Positions 33,417-44,530 are shown, numbered from the stretch's first letter. The stretch: DNA of 64,000 nucleotides from Enterobacter sp. 10-1 (GCA_002270295.1 NISF01000002.1:558001-622000), one strand, 5' to 3'. Notes: generated from the letters alone by a model not told the origin. Translations and numbers: made by a program.

Positions 33417-33562
33417 TACTCTCTCCCATCCGGACTCTAACCGTCGGCCCCGGAATTACACCGGATCTGCTGACCTTTCTGCTTTCGCAAAAAGCGCTCG
33501 CGGGCTTTCAACGCTATGGTTGATTTACCGCCGGTGGGGAATTTCGCCCCGCCCTGAGAATA
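33417..33562 (-). promoter_or_regulatory. FMN riboswitch (RFN element) of ribB
   Basis: On the minus strand, from about 33562 down, the RNA shows the conserved RFN blocks: GGGCGGGGCGAAATTCCCC, then ACCGGCGGTAAATC, AGCCCGCGAG, GATCCGGTGTAATTCCGG and finally GCCGACGGTTAGAGTCCGGA. These form the six-stem FMN aptamer, about 110 bases upstream of the ribB start. In E. coli the equivalent leader fragment is known as SroG. Ends are estimated to within about ten bases. Confidence 0.93.
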
Positions 33563-33685
33563 AGCGAGATAACTATAACGCTATTGATTATCCTCGGCAA
33601 TGCATAAGCTTCAAACATTTCTGGTTTATAGGCGGCGCCGATCGCACTACAATGGACGGTAAATCGACCAGAGCAGGAAACCACC

Positions 33686-33955
33686 ATGATTGACCCGAAA
33701 AAAATTGAACAGATCGCCCGCCAGGTCCATGAATCGATGCCGAAAGGCCTTCGTGATCTTGGGGAAGACGTGGAGAAAAAGATCCGTCAGGTGCTCCAGT
33801 CGCAGCTGACCCGCCTGGATCTGGTAGGCCGTGAAGAGTTTGACGTGCAGACTCAGGTGCTGCTGCGCACCCGCGAAAAGCTGGCTTTACTCGAACAGCG
33901 CATTAGCGATCTGGAAAGCCGTTCGGCAACGCCGAGCGTCGAAGAGAAGCAGTAA
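33686..33955 (+). CDS. ubiK: Ubiquinone biosynthesis accessory factor UbiK
   Basis: An 89-residue protein (YqiC/UbiK) that binds UbiJ and assists the hydroxylation steps of aerobic ubiquinone synthesis. It is also needed for Salmonella host colonisation. The N-terminal half is amphipathic ([21 protein letters not shown] begins the protein) and the C-terminal half is a coiled coil ([21 protein letters not shown]). It is slightly shorter than the 96-residue E. coli protein, in the tail. It is preceded by a clean AGCAGGAAAC leader. Confidence 0.92.
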   Translation: MIDPKKIEQIARQVHESMPKGLRDLGEDVEKKIRQVLQSQLTRLDLVGREEFDVQTQVLLRTREKLALLEQRISDLESRSATPSVEEKQ

Positions 33956-33960
33956 AAAAT

Positions 33961-33980
33961 AACGGGCCATCAGGCCCGTT
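33961..33980. terminator. Bidirectional terminator of ubiK and glgS
   Basis: AACGGGCC and GGCCCGTT form a perfect 8-bp stem with an ATCA loop. On the minus strand it is followed by ATTTTTTA, an effective U run for glgS. On the plus strand GTTGT follows. Confidence 0.85.
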
Positions 33981-33986
33981 GTTGTA

Positions 33987-34196
33987 TCAGTGCTCCAGCT
34001 CTCGCGCCGGCGCCTCTGCCTGGCTGACCTGACGACAGTAGAGCTCATACCGCTGGCAAAACCATTCACGATGATCCTCATCCATATTGCCGACAATTGC
34101 CTCAAGATCAACGACGTGGCCTTGCGCGCGCATTCTGGCAAAGCTCAGTGCCAGAAAATCGAAATTATTCATTGAATACAGGTCGTTATGGTTCAT
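33987..34196 (-). CDS. glgS: Surface composition regulator GlgS (ScoR)
   Basis: A 69-residue protein matching E. coli GlgS in its [28 protein letters not shown] and AxELEH-type tail. GlgS affects glycogen levels, motility and surface adhesins, and is RpoS- and cAMP-controlled in E. coli. An ATG two codons upstream lies only one base from AAGGAG (34204-34209), whereas the ATG at 34196 has a seven-base spacing and aligns with the E. coli start. I therefore prefer 34196. Confidence 0.88.
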   Translation of the reverse strand: MNHNDLYSMNNFDFLALSFARMRAQGHVVDLEAIVGNMDEDHREWFCQRYELYCRQVSQAEAPARELEH

Positions 34197-34349
34197 CCGC
34201 ATACTCCTTCAGCCGTTGGTGTTCTGATTGGTCATATGCTTTACTGACTTCAGTATTTATCCTTACGTTAACTTTTTTTGCGCGAAAAATGCGCAAAATA
34301 AGAACAATTATTGCGCTGAATCATTTCCGTCATCAATTAAATAAAAAAA

Positions 34350-34373
34350 GCCCGCGATCGGACGATCGCAGGC
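34350..34373 (-). terminator. Terminator of the glnE-hldE transcript
   Basis: GCCCGCGATCG and CGATCGCAGGC pair with a single mismatch around a 2-base loop. On the minus strand the stem is followed by TTTTTTTA. It lies 86 bases past the hldE stop. Confidence 0.88.
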
Positions 34374-34458
34374 CTCTCCAGCATGACTTTCTCGCTACCT
34401 TCCCGACCGCGTCGTGCTTACCAGGACGATGATCGAGCCGCCGCTTAGCAGGAAAACA

Positions 34459-35892
34459 TTACTTCCCGCTATCTTTCTGGATCTTTTTGATGATGTTAGT
34501 GGTCGAACAGCCATCTTCAAAATTCAGCACCAGTACCTCACCGCCGTTTGCCCAGACCTCTTCGCTTCCGGCAATCTGTTCTGGCTTATAGTCACCGCCT
34601 TTCACCAGCAGATCCGGCAGGATCCCGGCGATCAGGCGCTGCGGCGTGTCCTCTTCGAAAGAGACCACCCAGTCAACGGCCTCCAGCGCGCCCAGGACGA
34701 TCATCCGCTGCTCAAGCGGGTTCACCGGACGGGACTCTCCTTTCAGACGTTTTGTCGACGCATCGCTGTTAACCGCAACAATCAGGCGATCGCCCAGCTT
34801 GCGCGCGTTTGCCAGATACGAAACGTGGCCAGCGTGCAAAATGTCAAACACGCCGTTGGTCATCACCACTTTCTCACCGCGCTTACGCGCCGCGGCAACC
34901 GCCTGCTTGAGCTCTTCTTCATTCATCACGCCAAAACCGGTCTCTGCGCGCCCGCGGACCGCGTTTTCCAGCTCGATCGGTGAAACGGTTGAGGTGCCCA
35001 GCTTGCCGACGACCACGCCGGCCGCCGCGTTGGCGAAATAGCACGCCTCTTCCAGCGTATTGCCTGAGGCAAGCGTCGCCGCCAGTACGCCAATAACCGT
35101 ATCACCGGCGCCGGTGACGTCATACACTTCCTGCGCCTGGGTTGGCATATGCAGCGGCGGTCTGCCCGGCTGCAGCAGCGTCATGCCCTGCTCGGAGCGG
35201 GTCACCAGCAGCGCGGACAGTTCAAAATCAGCAATAATCTTCAGGCCGCGCTCAACGATTTCCGCTTCGTCCTTACATTTCCCCGCCACCGCTTCAAATT
35301 CAGAGAGGTTCGGGGTCAGCAGCGTGGCGCCGCGATAGCGCTCGAAATCGGTGCCTTTCGGGTCGATCAGCACCGGGACGCCCGCATCCCGCGCCAGCTT
35401 AATCATCGTCTGCACGCTGGCCAGAGCGCCTTTCGCATAGTCAGACAGGACCAGCGCCCCGATAGAACCCAGCGCCTGCTGAATACGTTCGTGCATGGGC
35501 TGCGGATCGACGCCGGAAAAGCCCTCTTCAAAATCAAGACGGATCAGCTGCTGGTTGCGTGACAGCACGCGCAGCTTGGTGATGGTCGGGTGCGTCGGCA
35601 CCGAAACGAAGTCGCACTTCACGTTGACGTCGGCCAGCGCTTTACTCAGCGCGCGGGCGGCATCGTCAATCCCGGTCAGGCCAACCAGCCGCGAGGTCGC
35701 ACCGAGCGACGCGATATTCATCGCAACGTTTGCCGCGCCGCCGGGACGTTCTTCGATATTTTCCACTTTCACCACCGGCACCGGGGCTTCAGGGGAAATA
35801 CGGCTGGTGGGACCATACCAGTAGCGGTCCAGCATCACATCGCCAACCACCAACACTCCTGCTCGTTCAAACTCCGGCAGCGTTACTTTCAT
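34459..35892 (-). CDS. hldE: Bifunctional heptose kinase/adenylyltransferase HldE
   Basis: A 477-residue two-domain enzyme, the E. coli length. The N-terminal ribokinase-fold domain (about 1-318) phosphorylates D-glycero-D-manno-heptose 7-phosphate, with the [14 protein letters not shown] and [11 protein letters not shown] catalytic motifs. The C-terminal nucleotidyltransferase domain (about 344-477) has [12 protein letters not shown], the HxGH signature, and adds AMP to make ADP-heptose. The product feeds LPS inner core and activates host ALPK1. It follows glnE on the same strand with a 58-bp gap. Confidence 0.97.
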   Translation of the reverse strand: MKVTLPEFERAGVLVVGDVMLDRYWYGPTSRISPEAPVPVVKVENIEERPGGAANVAMNIASLGATSRLVGLTGIDDAARALSKALADVNVKCDFVSVPTHPTITKLRVLSRNQQLIRLDFEEGFSGVDPQPMHERIQQALGSIGALVLSDYAKGALASVQTMIKLARDAGVPVLIDPKGTDFERYRGATLLTPNLSEFEAVAGKCKDEAEIVERGLKIIADFELSALLVTRSEQGMTLLQPGRPPLHMPTQAQEVYDVTGAGDTVIGVLAATLASGNTLEEACYFANAAAGVVVGKLGTSTVSPIELENAVRGRAETGFGVMNEEELKQAVAAARKRGEKVVMTNGVFDILHAGHVSYLANARKLGDRLIVAVNSDASTKRLKGESRPVNPLEQRMIVLGALEAVDWVVSFEEDTPQRLIAGILPDLLVKGGDYKPEQIAGSEEVWANGGEVLVLNFEDGCSTTNIIKKIQKDSGK

Positions 35893-35950
35893 TACTCTCT
35901 CCTGCGAGATGCAAACTTTGCGCGCGATAATAGCACACCCGGTTTTTTAG

Positions 35951-38785
35951 TTAAGCCATCAACCACTTCTGCCAGCTGGCGCTGACCTGCTCACGTTCAT
36001 GAGCAAAGGCCTCCGGCGCGACGTTTCCCGGCTGCTCCTGCAGCGCCAGATGGTGCAGCGCATCGCGCAGCGTGGTGTAAGCATGGGTCAACGCCCGAGC
36101 CTCTTCTTCATCCATAATGTCGTTCTGCGCCAGCAGCTCCAGAATGCGCACATTATCAGACCAGCGCGTCAGCTTCGGCTTGTCGTGGGCATAGCGTAAG
36201 ACCAGGTACTGGGTGATAAATTCAATATCGGTGATCCCGCCGGCATCGGCTTTAATATCAAAGCGATCGCGCTGCTTATTGCCAAGATGGGCGCGCATTT
36301 TCTCACGCATTTCCCGCACCTCCGTCTGCAGCGTCGCCCCCTCGCGCTGGCGGGTGAGGATAGCGCGACGAATCTCATCAAAGCGGATCTGCAGCTCAGG
36401 ATCGCCGTAGACCACGCGCGCGCGGACCAGCGCCTGATGTTCCCAGGTCCAGGCTTCATTTTGCTGATAGTCGGCGAATGAATCGGCGGTGGTGACCAGC
36501 ATGCCCGCGGCGCCTGACGGACGTAAGCGCGCATCCACTTCATAGAGGATCCCGGAAGAGGTGCGGGTGCTGAAGAGATGCATAATGCGCTGCGCCAGAC
36601 GCAGATAGAACTGGCGGCCGTCAATCTCGCGTTCGCCGTCGGTCATGGCCTCCTGCGGGCAATCATGGAGGAACACCAGATCCAAATCGGAGCTGTAGCC
36701 CAGCTCCCAGCCGCCCAGCTTGCCGTAGCCCACGACGGCAAAGCCGCGCCCCTGACGGTCGCGCAGATGCGTCGGCTGGCCATAGCGCGCCACCATCTGC
36801 ATCCACGCCTGCTGAACTACCGCATCGATCATCGCCTCGGCCAGCCAGGTTAAGTGATCGCTCACTCTCATCACCGGCAGCGTGCCGGCGATATCCGCAG
36901 CAGCAATATGCAGCAGCTGCGCCTGCTTGAACTGACGCAGCGCCTCCAGCTGCTGCTCTTCATCCTCTTCCGGTACGCGCAGTAAATACTGGCGCAGCTC
37001 ATCGCGATAGGCGTCGGTCGCCGTCGGCTGATAGAGCGTATTCGGGTCCAGCAGTTCGTCCAGCAGCAGCGGATGGCGCGCCAGCTGGCTGGCAACCATC
37101 GGCGAGGCGGCGCACAGGGAGATCAGGTGTTTCAGCGCGCCGGGGTACTCGCTGAGCAGCTCAAGATAGGTTGTTCGGGTCACGATGCCGGTCAGCAGCG
37201 GCGTAATGCGCGCCAGCGGCAGCGGCGCATCGGCACGCGAGCAGACTTCGCTGAGCAGGTGCGGCATAAGCTGATCCAGCACCTGCCGCCCGCGCGGGCC
37301 AATGGTGCGCCTGTCCAGCTCTTTACGGAAATCAGCGATCAGCGCCAGCACGCTGCGCCGATCGGCATCATCGAGATGCGTCAGCGCCGGGCTGGTATCA
37401 TCCTCCTCCAGCGCGTCCTGCCACAGCTCGCGCCAGTACTCGGCGAGCTGTTCATCCGGCGACTGCGCTTCATCATCGCCAATCAGCTCGTTGAACACCC
37501 GCCGTACGCTGGCCATTTTCTCTTCCAGCTGCGCGCTCAGCGTCTCCCAGTCGGCAACCTGCATCCCCCACGCCAGGCGAGCGCGGTTGAGCTCATCCTG
37601 CGGCAGGGTTTGCGTCTGCTCATCGTTGATGCTTTGCAGCAGGTTTTCGAGGCGACGTAAAAACAGGTAGGACTCGCGCAGCCGGGAAGCATCGCCTTCC
37701 GGCAGCAGATGCAGTTCGTCGATAGCCGCCAGGGTTGGGAGTAGCGCCCGCAGCTGCAGCGCGGGCTCGCGGCCGCCGCGGATCAGCTGAAAGACCTGAA
37801 CGATAAATTCAATTTCGCGGATCCCGCCGGCGCCGAGCTTGATGTTGTCCTTCAGCCCGCGGCGGCGAACCTCGCGGGCAATCATCCCTTTCATATTACG
37901 CAGCGACTGGATCACGCTGAAGTCAATGTAGCGACGGAAGACGAACGGCCGCAGCATGGCGCGCAGCTCGCTGGCATAGATGCCTTCGTTATCGCCCATG
38001 ATCCGCGCCTTAACCATCGCATAGCGCTCCCAGTCTCGCCCCTGCTCCTGGTAGTAATCCTCCAGCGCGGCGAAGCTCAGCACCAGCGGGCCGCTGTCGC
38101 CAAACGGGCGCAGGCGCATATCCACGCGGTAGACAAAACCGTCCTGGGTGGCCTGATCGAGGGCCTTAATTAAACGCTGGCCGAGGCGGGTAAAGAACTG
38201 GGCGTTATCCAGCTCGCGGCGCCCGCCGCGGGTTGCGCCGTGCTCCGGCCAGGCAAAAATCAGGTCGATATCGGAGGAGAAGTTAAGCTCTCCTCCGCCA
38301 AGTTTACCCATCCCGAGGATCAGCAGCGGCTGCGGCTTGCCTTCGGCGCTGCAGGGCGTGCCCCACTCCTGGCAGCAGGCGGCATATAGCCAGTCCCGGG
38401 CGGCGACAATCAGCGTCTCCGCCAGCACGCTGAGCTGCTGCAAACTACTCTCTTCGCTGACCAGCGACAGCGCCTGGGCCCAGGCGATGCGCACCATAAT
38501 CCGGCGGCGAAAGAGGCGCAGCTCGCGCATCAGCGCCGCTTCGTCATTGACCTCCGCCAGCGCCGTCCGTAGCCAGTCGGCATAGTGGCGCCACTCATCC
38601 GCTTCCGGCGCCGAGCTCTCCAGCTCTACCAGCCACTGCGGCTGGGCAACCAGGCTCTGCTCGACAAAATCGCTGAACGCCATAACCGACTGCGCCTGCG
38701 GACTTAACGTTTGTAATGGAAAATCCGCTGGTAGCCGGTCTACAACCGTCTGCCAGTGCTGCTGTAACTGCGAAGAAAGCGGCAT
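35951..38785 (-). CDS. glnE: Glutamine synthetase adenylyltransferase/deadenylase GlnE
   Basis: A 944-residue bifunctional enzyme, two residues shorter than in E. coli. It adenylylates glutamine synthetase with PII and deadenylylates it with PII-UMP. The two nucleotidyltransferase active sites are visible: N-terminal [20 protein letters not shown] (around residue 155-175) for removal and C-terminal [20 protein letters not shown] (around 690-710) for addition. It lies between ygiF and hldE, as in E. coli. Confidence 0.97.
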   Translation of the reverse strand: MPLSSQLQQHWQTVVDRLPADFPLQTLSPQAQSVMAFSDFVEQSLVAQPQWLVELESSAPEADEWRHYADWLRTALAEVNDEAALMRELRLFRRRIMVRIAWAQALSLVSEESSLQQLSVLAETLIVAARDWLYAACCQEWGTPCSAEGKPQPLLILGMGKLGGGELNFSSDIDLIFAWPEHGATRGGRRELDNAQFFTRLGQRLIKALDQATQDGFVYRVDMRLRPFGDSGPLVLSFAALEDYYQEQGRDWERYAMVKARIMGDNEGIYASELRAMLRPFVFRRYIDFSVIQSLRNMKGMIAREVRRRGLKDNIKLGAGGIREIEFIVQVFQLIRGGREPALQLRALLPTLAAIDELHLLPEGDASRLRESYLFLRRLENLLQSINDEQTQTLPQDELNRARLAWGMQVADWETLSAQLEEKMASVRRVFNELIGDDEAQSPDEQLAEYWRELWQDALEEDDTSPALTHLDDADRRSVLALIADFRKELDRRTIGPRGRQVLDQLMPHLLSEVCSRADAPLPLARITPLLTGIVTRTTYLELLSEYPGALKHLISLCAASPMVASQLARHPLLLDELLDPNTLYQPTATDAYRDELRQYLLRVPEEDEEQQLEALRQFKQAQLLHIAAADIAGTLPVMRVSDHLTWLAEAMIDAVVQQAWMQMVARYGQPTHLRDRQGRGFAVVGYGKLGGWELGYSSDLDLVFLHDCPQEAMTDGEREIDGRQFYLRLAQRIMHLFSTRTSSGILYEVDARLRPSGAAGMLVTTADSFADYQQNEAWTWEHQALVRARVVYGDPELQIRFDEIRRAILTRQREGATLQTEVREMREKMRAHLGNKQRDRFDIKADAGGITDIEFITQYLVLRYAHDKPKLTRWSDNVRILELLAQNDIMDEEEARALTHAYTTLRDALHHLALQEQPGNVAPEAFAHEREQVSASWQKWLMA

Positions 38786-38809
38786 TATAGGGGTCTCCCT
38801 GGCCTGAAA

Positions 38810-40108
38810 TTATCGTTTTCCACTATGCAGCCAGAACGGTTCCGCGGCCAGCGCCTGACGACGGAAATATTCAATGACGCTGCTGTCCCGGTGCTCAACG
38901 GCCCGACGAAGCTCTTTCCAGTTTTCCAGCCATGACGATGCGGCGTAGGCGTAAGCGCCGGCTAACAGCTGAATAGTGTCGATTTCGCGCGCCAGGCGCG
39001 GCAGCTGGCCCTCATACTCATCGCCCAGCGACTGCAGGAACGCGTTTTTCAATTCAGCCGCCGCCCGCGAAAGCTGAATATCGGCAAAGCGTTTAAAAGA
39101 CCCGGCAATTTTCTTCTGCGCGTTCTCGTTGAGAAACTCGCGCCAGCCGCGGCTTACCAGCCATTCCGTCAGCATCAGCTTCGCGCTGACGGTGGCGATG
39201 CTGAACAGCGCCGCCTGCGCATTTTCAGCCGCTGACAGCGCCGCCTCCGCTTCGCTTAGCTGCTCGCGCAGCGCCGCGGTGGCTTTACGCGGCACGATGC
39301 CGCCGAACAGCGCCAGCGTATGACGCAGGCGGGCAATCGCCCGCAGAATTTCGCCTTTTGCCGCCGGGTTGCCGCGGCTCCAGACTTCATCATGATAAAG
39401 CCAGTGGGCCAGGGCGCTCTCCAGCGCCGCCTCCATTCCCTGCTCAACGCTGGCCTTCGCTATAGCCGGCAGAATATCCAGCGCGGTCAGCGGACGTTCG
39501 CCGTCGCCCTGAGCCAGATGGTAGCCTCGCGCCGCCTTGCTCAGACTACCCTGACGCAGCGCGCCGGTATCCAGCAGACGACGGGCGAGGATCAGGACAT
39601 CTGCGGTATTGCCGGATAAAAGCTCCAGCTCCAGTTCACAAATGGCTTCCTGATGCTCACCGGCCTTAACCTCACCGCGATCGAGGGCGATTTCAATCTG
39701 GCTATCTCCTTCGCTCACCACCCATTTTTCACGTTCAAAATCAGTGCTGAAGAGCGGCTGTACGCTTTGCGCCAGCTCGGCCGGCAGTTCACCCTGCGGC
39801 CACACTTCCGCCGGCAGCAGGCCCAGCGTCAGCTCCGGTTTTTCCAGCGGGATGTTGTATTCCGGGCGCTGATGCAGCCCGCCCACCACCCGGCCGGCAA
39901 TTTTCAGGGTCATTTCGTAACGACCGCGATCGCCGCGAATACGCAGCCCCATATCATGACGGCGCAGCCAGTTATCCGCCGTTTCATAGTAAATATTGAG
40001 CAGCTGTCCTGCGGGCGTGTGCTGCGCATTGAGCGTATTAAGGTGCTGACGCAGTGTTTCCACACCGCTATCGGAGACGATAAATTTTAATTCGATTTCT
40101 TGCGCCAT
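38810..40108 (-). CDS. ygiF: Inorganic triphosphatase YgiF (CYTH-CHAD)
   Basis: A 432-residue protein with an N-terminal CYTH triphosphate-tunnel domain (about 1-200) and a C-terminal CHAD helical domain. The start MAQEIELKF has the ExExK metal/phosphate motif (Glu4, Glu6, Lys8). E. coli YgiF hydrolyses tripolyphosphate to pyrophosphate and phosphate, and CHAD domains bind polyphosphate. The open frame continues 63 codons further upstream, but the ATG at 40108 starts the CYTH domain and fits the family length. It is transcribed with glnE downstream. Confidence 0.94.
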   Translation of the reverse strand: MAQEIELKFIVSDSGVETLRQHLNTLNAQHTPAGQLLNIYYETADNWLRRHDMGLRIRGDRGRYEMTLKIAGRVVGGLHQRPEYNIPLEKPELTLGLLPAEVWPQGELPAELAQSVQPLFSTDFEREKWVVSEGDSQIEIALDRGEVKAGEHQEAICELELELLSGNTADVLILARRLLDTGALRQGSLSKAARGYHLAQGDGERPLTALDILPAIAKASVEQGMEAALESALAHWLYHDEVWSRGNPAAKGEILRAIARLRHTLALFGGIVPRKATAALREQLSEAEAALSAAENAQAALFSIATVSAKLMLTEWLVSRGWREFLNENAQKKIAGSFKRFADIQLSRAAAELKNAFLQSLGDEYEGQLPRLAREIDTIQLLAGAYAYAASSWLENWKELRRAVEHRDSSVIEYFRRQALAAEPFWLHSGKR

Positions 40109-40322
40109 GACTGAATTTTTCCGCTTCTGTGCTCTGCAGGGAAAATACGGCGAACTAACGCCGATATTTCTTGTCAGTAGATAATATTTTGCGGCGAATC
40201 GCCATGCAATGCGCATTTTGCCGGGCCACCTCCTGGATGTTTCCGATTGTGGCGGAAAACTTTGCGTCGCTATGGTGATGCCACTACTATCGTTCAACTT
40301 TTTATGACCAAACGATGACCTG

Positions 40323-40943
40323 ATGCCAAAATTACGCCTGATTACGATAACTTTGCTGGCGCTTAGCGCCGCTACGGCGGTTCATGCAGAAGAAAAACGC
40401 TATGTTTCTGATGAGCTGAACACCTGGGTTCGCACCGGTCCTGGCGATAATTATCGTCTCCAGGGAACCATTAATGCCGGGGAGCAGGTCTCTCTGCTGC
40501 AGACCAACGACAGCACGAATTACGCCCAGATCCGCGACGGCAACGGCCGCACCGCCTGGATCCCGCTGAAAGAGCTGAGCAATGAGCCCAGCCTGCGCAC
40601 CCGCGTACCGGATCTCGAGAATCAGGTTAAGACCCTGACCGACAAGCTTAACAACATCGACACCACCTGGAACCAGCGCACGGCGGACATGCAGAAGAAG
40701 GTCGCCGGGAGCGATAACGCTATTAACGCCCTGAAAGATGAGAACCAGAAGCTGAAAAATGAGCTGGTTGTCGCGCAGAAAAAGGTCAATGCCGCGAATC
40801 TGCAGCTTGATGATAAGCAGCGCACCATCATTATGCAGTGGTTTATGTACGGCGGCGGCGTGCTGGGCGTTGGCCTGCTGCTTGGGCTGGTGCTGCCGCA
40901 TCTGATCCCGAGCCGCAAGCGTAAAGACCGGTGGATGAACTAA
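40323..40943 (+). CDS. ygiM: SH3-domain protein YgiM
   Basis: A 206-residue membrane-anchored protein, the E. coli length. A signal-like N-terminal helix ends near residue 22 (VHAEE). A bacterial SH3 domain follows (about 27-90, with [15 protein letters not shown] and WIPLKEL). A coiled coil (about 95-165) and a C-terminal transmembrane helix (about 170-192) end in a basic cytoplasmic tail. The function is unknown, perhaps cell-wall related. It lies between ygiF and cca, as in E. coli. Confidence 0.93.
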   Translation: MPKLRLITITLLALSAATAVHAEEKRYVSDELNTWVRTGPGDNYRLQGTINAGEQVSLLQTNDSTNYAQIRDGNGRTAWIPLKELSNEPSLRTRVPDLENQVKTLTDKLNNIDTTWNQRTADMQKKVAGSDNAINALKDENQKLKNELVVAQKKVNAANLQLDDKQRTIIMQWFMYGGGVLGVGLLLGLVLPHLIPSRKRKDRWMN

Positions 40944-41004
40944 TTCGTCTTCTCTGCCAGACTTACGTATCATCCAGCGCAAAGTAGATACGGGAGAATC
41001 AGGC

Positions 41005-42246
41005 GTGAAGATTTATTTGGTCGGCGGTGCCGTCCGGGATGCATTACTCGGACTACCGGTCAAAGACAGAGACTGGGTGGTGGTGGGCGCCGCGCCCTCA
41101 GAGCTGCTTGACGCGGGCTACCAGCAGGTAGGCCGCGATTTTCCCGTGTTCCTGCACCCGCAAAGCCGGGAGGAGTACGCCCTGGCGCGAACCGAGCGTA
41201 AATCCGGTGCCGGCTATACCGGCTTCACCTGCTACGCCGCGCCCGACGTCACCCTCGAACAGGATTTACTCCGCCGCGACCTGACGGTTAACGCCCTCGC
41301 CCAGGATTCAGACGGCCAGATTATCGACCCCTACGGCGGCCAGTCCGATCTGCGCCAGCGCCTGCTGCGCCACGTTTCACCAGCTTTTAGCGAAGATCCG
41401 CTGCGCGTTCTGCGCGTAGCGCGCTTTGCCGCCCGCTACGCCCATCTCGGGTTCCGCATTGCGGATGACACCATGACGCTGATGCGCGCGATGGCCGATG
41501 CCGGCGAGCTGGCACATCTGACGCCGGAGCGGGTGTGGAAAGAGACCGAGAGCGCGCTGGGCACCCGCAACCCGCAGGTCTTTTTCCAGACACTGCGCGA
41601 CTGCCGCGCGCTCGGCGTGCTGTTCCCGGAAATCGAGGCGCTATACGGCGTACCCGCACCGGCCAAATGGCATCCGGAAATCGACACCGGCCTGCATACC
41701 CTGATGACCCTGACCATGGCGGCAATGCTGTCGCCGGAAATCGACGTGCGTTTCGCAACCCTGTGCCACGATTTGGGCAAAGGGCTGACGCCGAAAGCGC
41801 TCTGGCCTCGTCATCACGGCCACGGGCCGGCCGGCGTCAAGCTGGTCGAGCAGCTTTGCGCTCGCCTGCGCGTCCCGAATGAGATCCGCGACCTGGCGAA
41901 GCTGGTCGCCGAATTCCACGATCTGATTCATACCCTGCCGATACTGCAGCCCAAAACCCTGGTCAAGCTGTTCGACAGCATCGACGCCTGGCGCAAGCCG
42001 CAGCGGGTGGAAAAAATTGCCCTCACCAGCGAGGCCGACGTTCGCGGCCGCACCGGCTTCGAAGCCTGCGACTATCCGCAGGGGCGCCTGCTGCTGGAAG
42101 CGTGGCATATCGCCCGGTCGGTCTCGACGAAAGAGGTGGTGGCGGAAGGTTTTAAAGGACCGGAGATTCGCGAGGAGTTAACGCGGCGGCGTATTCTGGC
42201 GCTCGCGCAGTGGAAGGAAGAACGCTGCCCTCAGCCGCAAGACTGA
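41005..42246 (+). CDS. cca: Multifunctional CCA tRNA nucleotidyltransferase
   Basis: A 413-residue class II CCA-adding enzyme. The nucleotidyltransferase head has [10 protein letters not shown] and the catalytic Asp21 and Asp23 in KDRDWVVVG, with RRDLTVNAL following. The C-terminal HD domain is present (LCHDLGKGL), giving the phosphodiesterase and phosphatase activities of enterobacterial Cca. It adds and repairs the 3' CCA of tRNAs. It converges on uppP with only 11 bp between the stops. Confidence 0.96.
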   Translation: MKIYLVGGAVRDALLGLPVKDRDWVVVGAAPSELLDAGYQQVGRDFPVFLHPQSREEYALARTERKSGAGYTGFTCYAAPDVTLEQDLLRRDLTVNALAQDSDGQIIDPYGGQSDLRQRLLRHVSPAFSEDPLRVLRVARFAARYAHLGFRIADDTMTLMRAMADAGELAHLTPERVWKETESALGTRNPQVFFQTLRDCRALGVLFPEIEALYGVPAPAKWHPEIDTGLHTLMTLTMAAMLSPEIDVRFATLCHDLGKGLTPKALWPRHHGHGPAGVKLVEQLCARLRVPNEIRDLAKLVAEFHDLIHTLPILQPKTLVKLFDSIDAWRKPQRVEKIALTSEADVRGRTGFEACDYPQGRLLLEAWHIARSVSTKEVVAEGFKGPEIREELTRRRILALAQWKEERCPQPQD

Positions 42247-42257
42247 GGGCCAGGGTC

Positions 42258-43079
42258 TTAGAAGAAGACTACGTAAACGACCGCCGCCACGATAAAGCGG
42301 TAGATAGCGAACGGAATAAACGAAATACGTTTAATCAGCTGCAGGAAGGTCTTAATCGCAATCAGCGCCACGATAAACGCCATAATAAAGCCGACGGCAA
42401 ACATCGGAATATCGCTGGCATTCAGGAAGCCGATGCTTTTATAAACGTCCAGCACGGTGGCGCCCATCATCATCGGTACTGCCAGCAGGAACGAGAACTC
42501 CGAGGCCGCATAGCGGCTGACGCCCATGAGCATGCCGCCGGAAATCGTCGCGCCGGAGCGAGAAAAGCCCGGCCACAGCGCCAGGCACTGGAAGCAGCCA
42601 ATCACGAACGCCTGACGATAGGTCATATCGTCAACGCCTACCGCGCGCGGCTCCTTCGGCTTCAGCACCTCAGCGGCAATCAGCAGCACGCCGCCGACCA
42701 CCAGCGCATACATCACGTTGACCGGGTTAAATAGCGACTTAATGGTGTCGTGGAATATCAGGCCCAGCACCACCGCCGGAATCATCCCTAACAGAATATG
42801 GATAAGCGATAAGCGACCGCTGCCCTGCCCTTCATGCGCAGGTGGTTTACCGAAATGGATACCGATCAGGCCAAACAAACGACGCCAGAACATAACGACA
42901 ACGGCAAGAATAGAACCTAACTGAATGACCACCTCAAATGTATTTGCAGTATCACCTTCAAATCCCAGCAGATGACCAACAATAATCATATGACCAGTAC
43001 TGGAAACAGGTAAAAACTCTGTCAAACCCTCAACCACACCCAATATTGCCGCCACCAGCAGCGAGTGTATATCGCTCAT
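42258..43079 (-). CDS. uppP: Undecaprenyl-diphosphatase UppP (BacA)
   Basis: A 273-residue integral membrane enzyme, the E. coli length, with about eight helices. It removes phosphate from undecaprenyl pyrophosphate to recycle the peptidoglycan and O-antigen carrier lipid. The two active-site motifs are intact: [15 protein letters not shown] (residues 16-31) and [13 protein letters not shown]. Overproduction gives bacitracin resistance. Its start is 224 bp downstream of the folB stop on the same strand. Confidence 0.96.
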   Translation of the reverse strand: MSDIHSLLVAAILGVVEGLTEFLPVSSTGHMIIVGHLLGFEGDTANTFEVVIQLGSILAVVVMFWRRLFGLIGIHFGKPPAHEGQGSGRLSLIHILLGMIPAVVLGLIFHDTIKSLFNPVNVMYALVVGGVLLIAAEVLKPKEPRAVGVDDMTYRQAFVIGCFQCLALWPGFSRSGATISGGMLMGVSRYAASEFSFLLAVPMMMGATVLDVYKSIGFLNASDIPMFAVGFIMAFIVALIAIKTFLQLIKRISFIPFAIYRFIVAAVVYVVFF

Positions 43080-43303
43080 CCAATAAACCCTTTAAAAGTA
43101 AAATGAAAAAACCAGGCACTACGAGCCATGCCATCAGGCGTCATTGGTGCAGCCAGTTTGGCCTCGGACGGCGCGTCAATTCCGGAGCGTACACGGAGTA
43201 CGTGAGGATTTCGAGCCCCGTTCGAGGAGAATATGGCAAATAAAATAACCTGACGGCCGGCACTAAGACCTGTATAAGCCCAAATTGTTTAATCAATATG
43301 ACC
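43080..43303. other. folB-uppP intergenic region with repeat-like segment
   Basis: No gene is seen. The segment 43160-43250 contains a GTAC-N5-GTAC inverted repeat at about 43191-43203, followed by GTGAGGATTTCGAG and an A-rich stretch. The arrangement has the look of a dispersed enterobacterial intergenic repeat, but I cannot name the family. The uppP promoter must also lie here. Confidence 0.35.
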
Positions 43304-43672
43304 TTAAAAGTTTTGTTTCAGATTAAGGCCACGCTCAATGATGACGCCGACGTTGGCCGCGCGGGCAACCGCGCCCGGTTTACTGACTTTAATTCGCACC
43401 CACGGTGAGGAGAATTTTGCCAGCAGCAGATCGGCAATTTCTTCGGCCACGCGTTCGACCAGCGCAAAACGCCCCCCTTCAACGTGGTTGATAACCAGCT
43501 CGCTAATATCGGCATAGCTAAGGCAATCGCTCACATCATCGCTGGACGCCGCTTTACGGTTATCCCACGCCATTTCGATATCGAACACCAGCTTCTGCTC
43601 AATGGTTTGTTCCCAGTCATAAACACCAATAGTGGTGATTACCGAAAGTTGCTCTATAAATACAATATCCAT
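43304..43672 (-). CDS. folB: Dihydroneopterin aldolase FolB
   Basis: A 122-residue FolB, the E. coli length. It cleaves dihydroneopterin to hydroxymethyl-dihydropterin and glycolaldehyde in folate synthesis and also epimerises the substrate. The family blocks VYDWEQTIEQKLVFDI, CLSYADI and PGAVARAANVGVIIER are intact, with the pterin-binding glutamate in the first. A GTG one codon upstream is possible, but the ATG at 43672 aligns with E. coli and has AGGT five bases ahead. It is divergent from plsY across an ERIC-like element. Confidence 0.94.
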   Translation of the reverse strand: MDIVFIEQLSVITTIGVYDWEQTIEQKLVFDIEMAWDNRKAASSDDVSDCLSYADISELVINHVEGGRFALVERVAEEIADLLLAKFSSPWVRIKVSKPGAVARAANVGVIIERGLNLKQNF

Positions 43673-43748
43673 CACGACCTGCCTGCTTTTTGGCTAAACC
43701 GGATACCACTTCCGGCGAATTATGCGTATTATCCACAGATGCAAAGAC

Positions 43749-43873
43749 ATCCCCTAAATAATTTGCGTTGCAGGAAGGCGGCGGCGCAGCGAGCTTCCGG
43801 GAGCATAGCGTCACTATGTATCCGGGCGCGCGAGGAGAGCCCACGCACCGGCTGCGCCAAGGATGACGGGGAT
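43749..43873. repeat. ERIC-like intergenic repeat
   Basis: A 125-bp element between the divergent folB and plsY. It begins ATCCCCTAAATAATTTGCG and ends in GATGACGGGGAT, so the ends are inverted (ATCCCC and GGGGAT), as in enterobacterial ERIC (about 127 bp). A GCAGGAAGGCGGC block follows the left end, and the centre is an imperfect palindrome around GCATAG and CTATG. The core is diverged from the E. coli consensus. Its position in a divergent promoter region means it could affect folB or plsY expression. Confidence 0.75.
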
Positions 43874-43902
43874 AAAACGACACTTTCAAAATGGAACAGC
43901 TG

Positions 43903-44523
43903 ATGAGTGCAATCGCGCCTGGACTCGTTATCCTTGCCTACCTCTGCGGCTCAATTTCCAGCGCCATTCTGGTTTGCCGCCTCGCTGGCCTGCCCGACCC
44001 TCGCGATAGCGGCTCAGGCAACCCTGGGGCGACCAACGTCCTACGAATTGGCGGCAAGGGAGCGGCCGTAACGGTGCTTATTTTCGATGTGCTCAAAGGC
44101 ATGCTGCCGGTCTGGGGCGCATGGGCACTCGGTCTGACCCCTTTCTGGCTGGGCCTGGTGGCGATTGCCGCCTGCATTGGTCATATCTGGCCGGTGTTCT
44201 TCAATTTTCGCGGCGGCAAGGGCGTTGCGACCGCTTTCGGCGCCATCGCGCCTATCGGCTGGGATCTCACCGGCGTCATGGCCGGGACCTGGCTACTGAC
44301 CATCCTGCTCAGCGGCTACTCTTCGCTCGGCGCCATCGTCAGCGCGCTTATTGCGCCGTTCTACGTCTGGTGGTTCAAACCGCAGTACACCTTTCCGGTA
44401 TCGATGCTCTCCTGCCTGATCCTCCTGCGCCATCATGACAATATCCAGCGCCTGTGGCGTCGTCAGGAAACCAAAATCTGGGCCCGGCTGAAGAAGAACA
44501 AGAAAAAGCCGGAACAGAAATAA
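43903..44523 (+). CDS. plsY: Glycerol-3-phosphate acyltransferase PlsY
   Basis: A 206-residue membrane acyltransferase (YgiH) that transfers the acyl group from acyl phosphate to glycerol 3-phosphate, the first step of phospholipid synthesis. Five helices are visible, with the active-site loops [31 protein letters not shown] and a C-terminal basic tail. The frame begins four codons upstream at 43891, but MSAIAPGL aligns with the E. coli start. Neither start has a strong ribosome-binding site. Confidence 0.92.
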   Translation: MSAIAPGLVILAYLCGSISSAILVCRLAGLPDPRDSGSGNPGATNVLRIGGKGAAVTVLIFDVLKGMLPVWGAWALGLTPFWLGLVAIAACIGHIWPVFFNFRGGKGVATAFGAIAPIGWDLTGVMAGTWLLTILLSGYSSLGAIVSALIAPFYVWWFKPQYTFPVSMLSCLILLRHHDNIQRLWRRQETKIWARLKKNKKKPEQK

Positions 44524-44530
44524 TCTCCGC

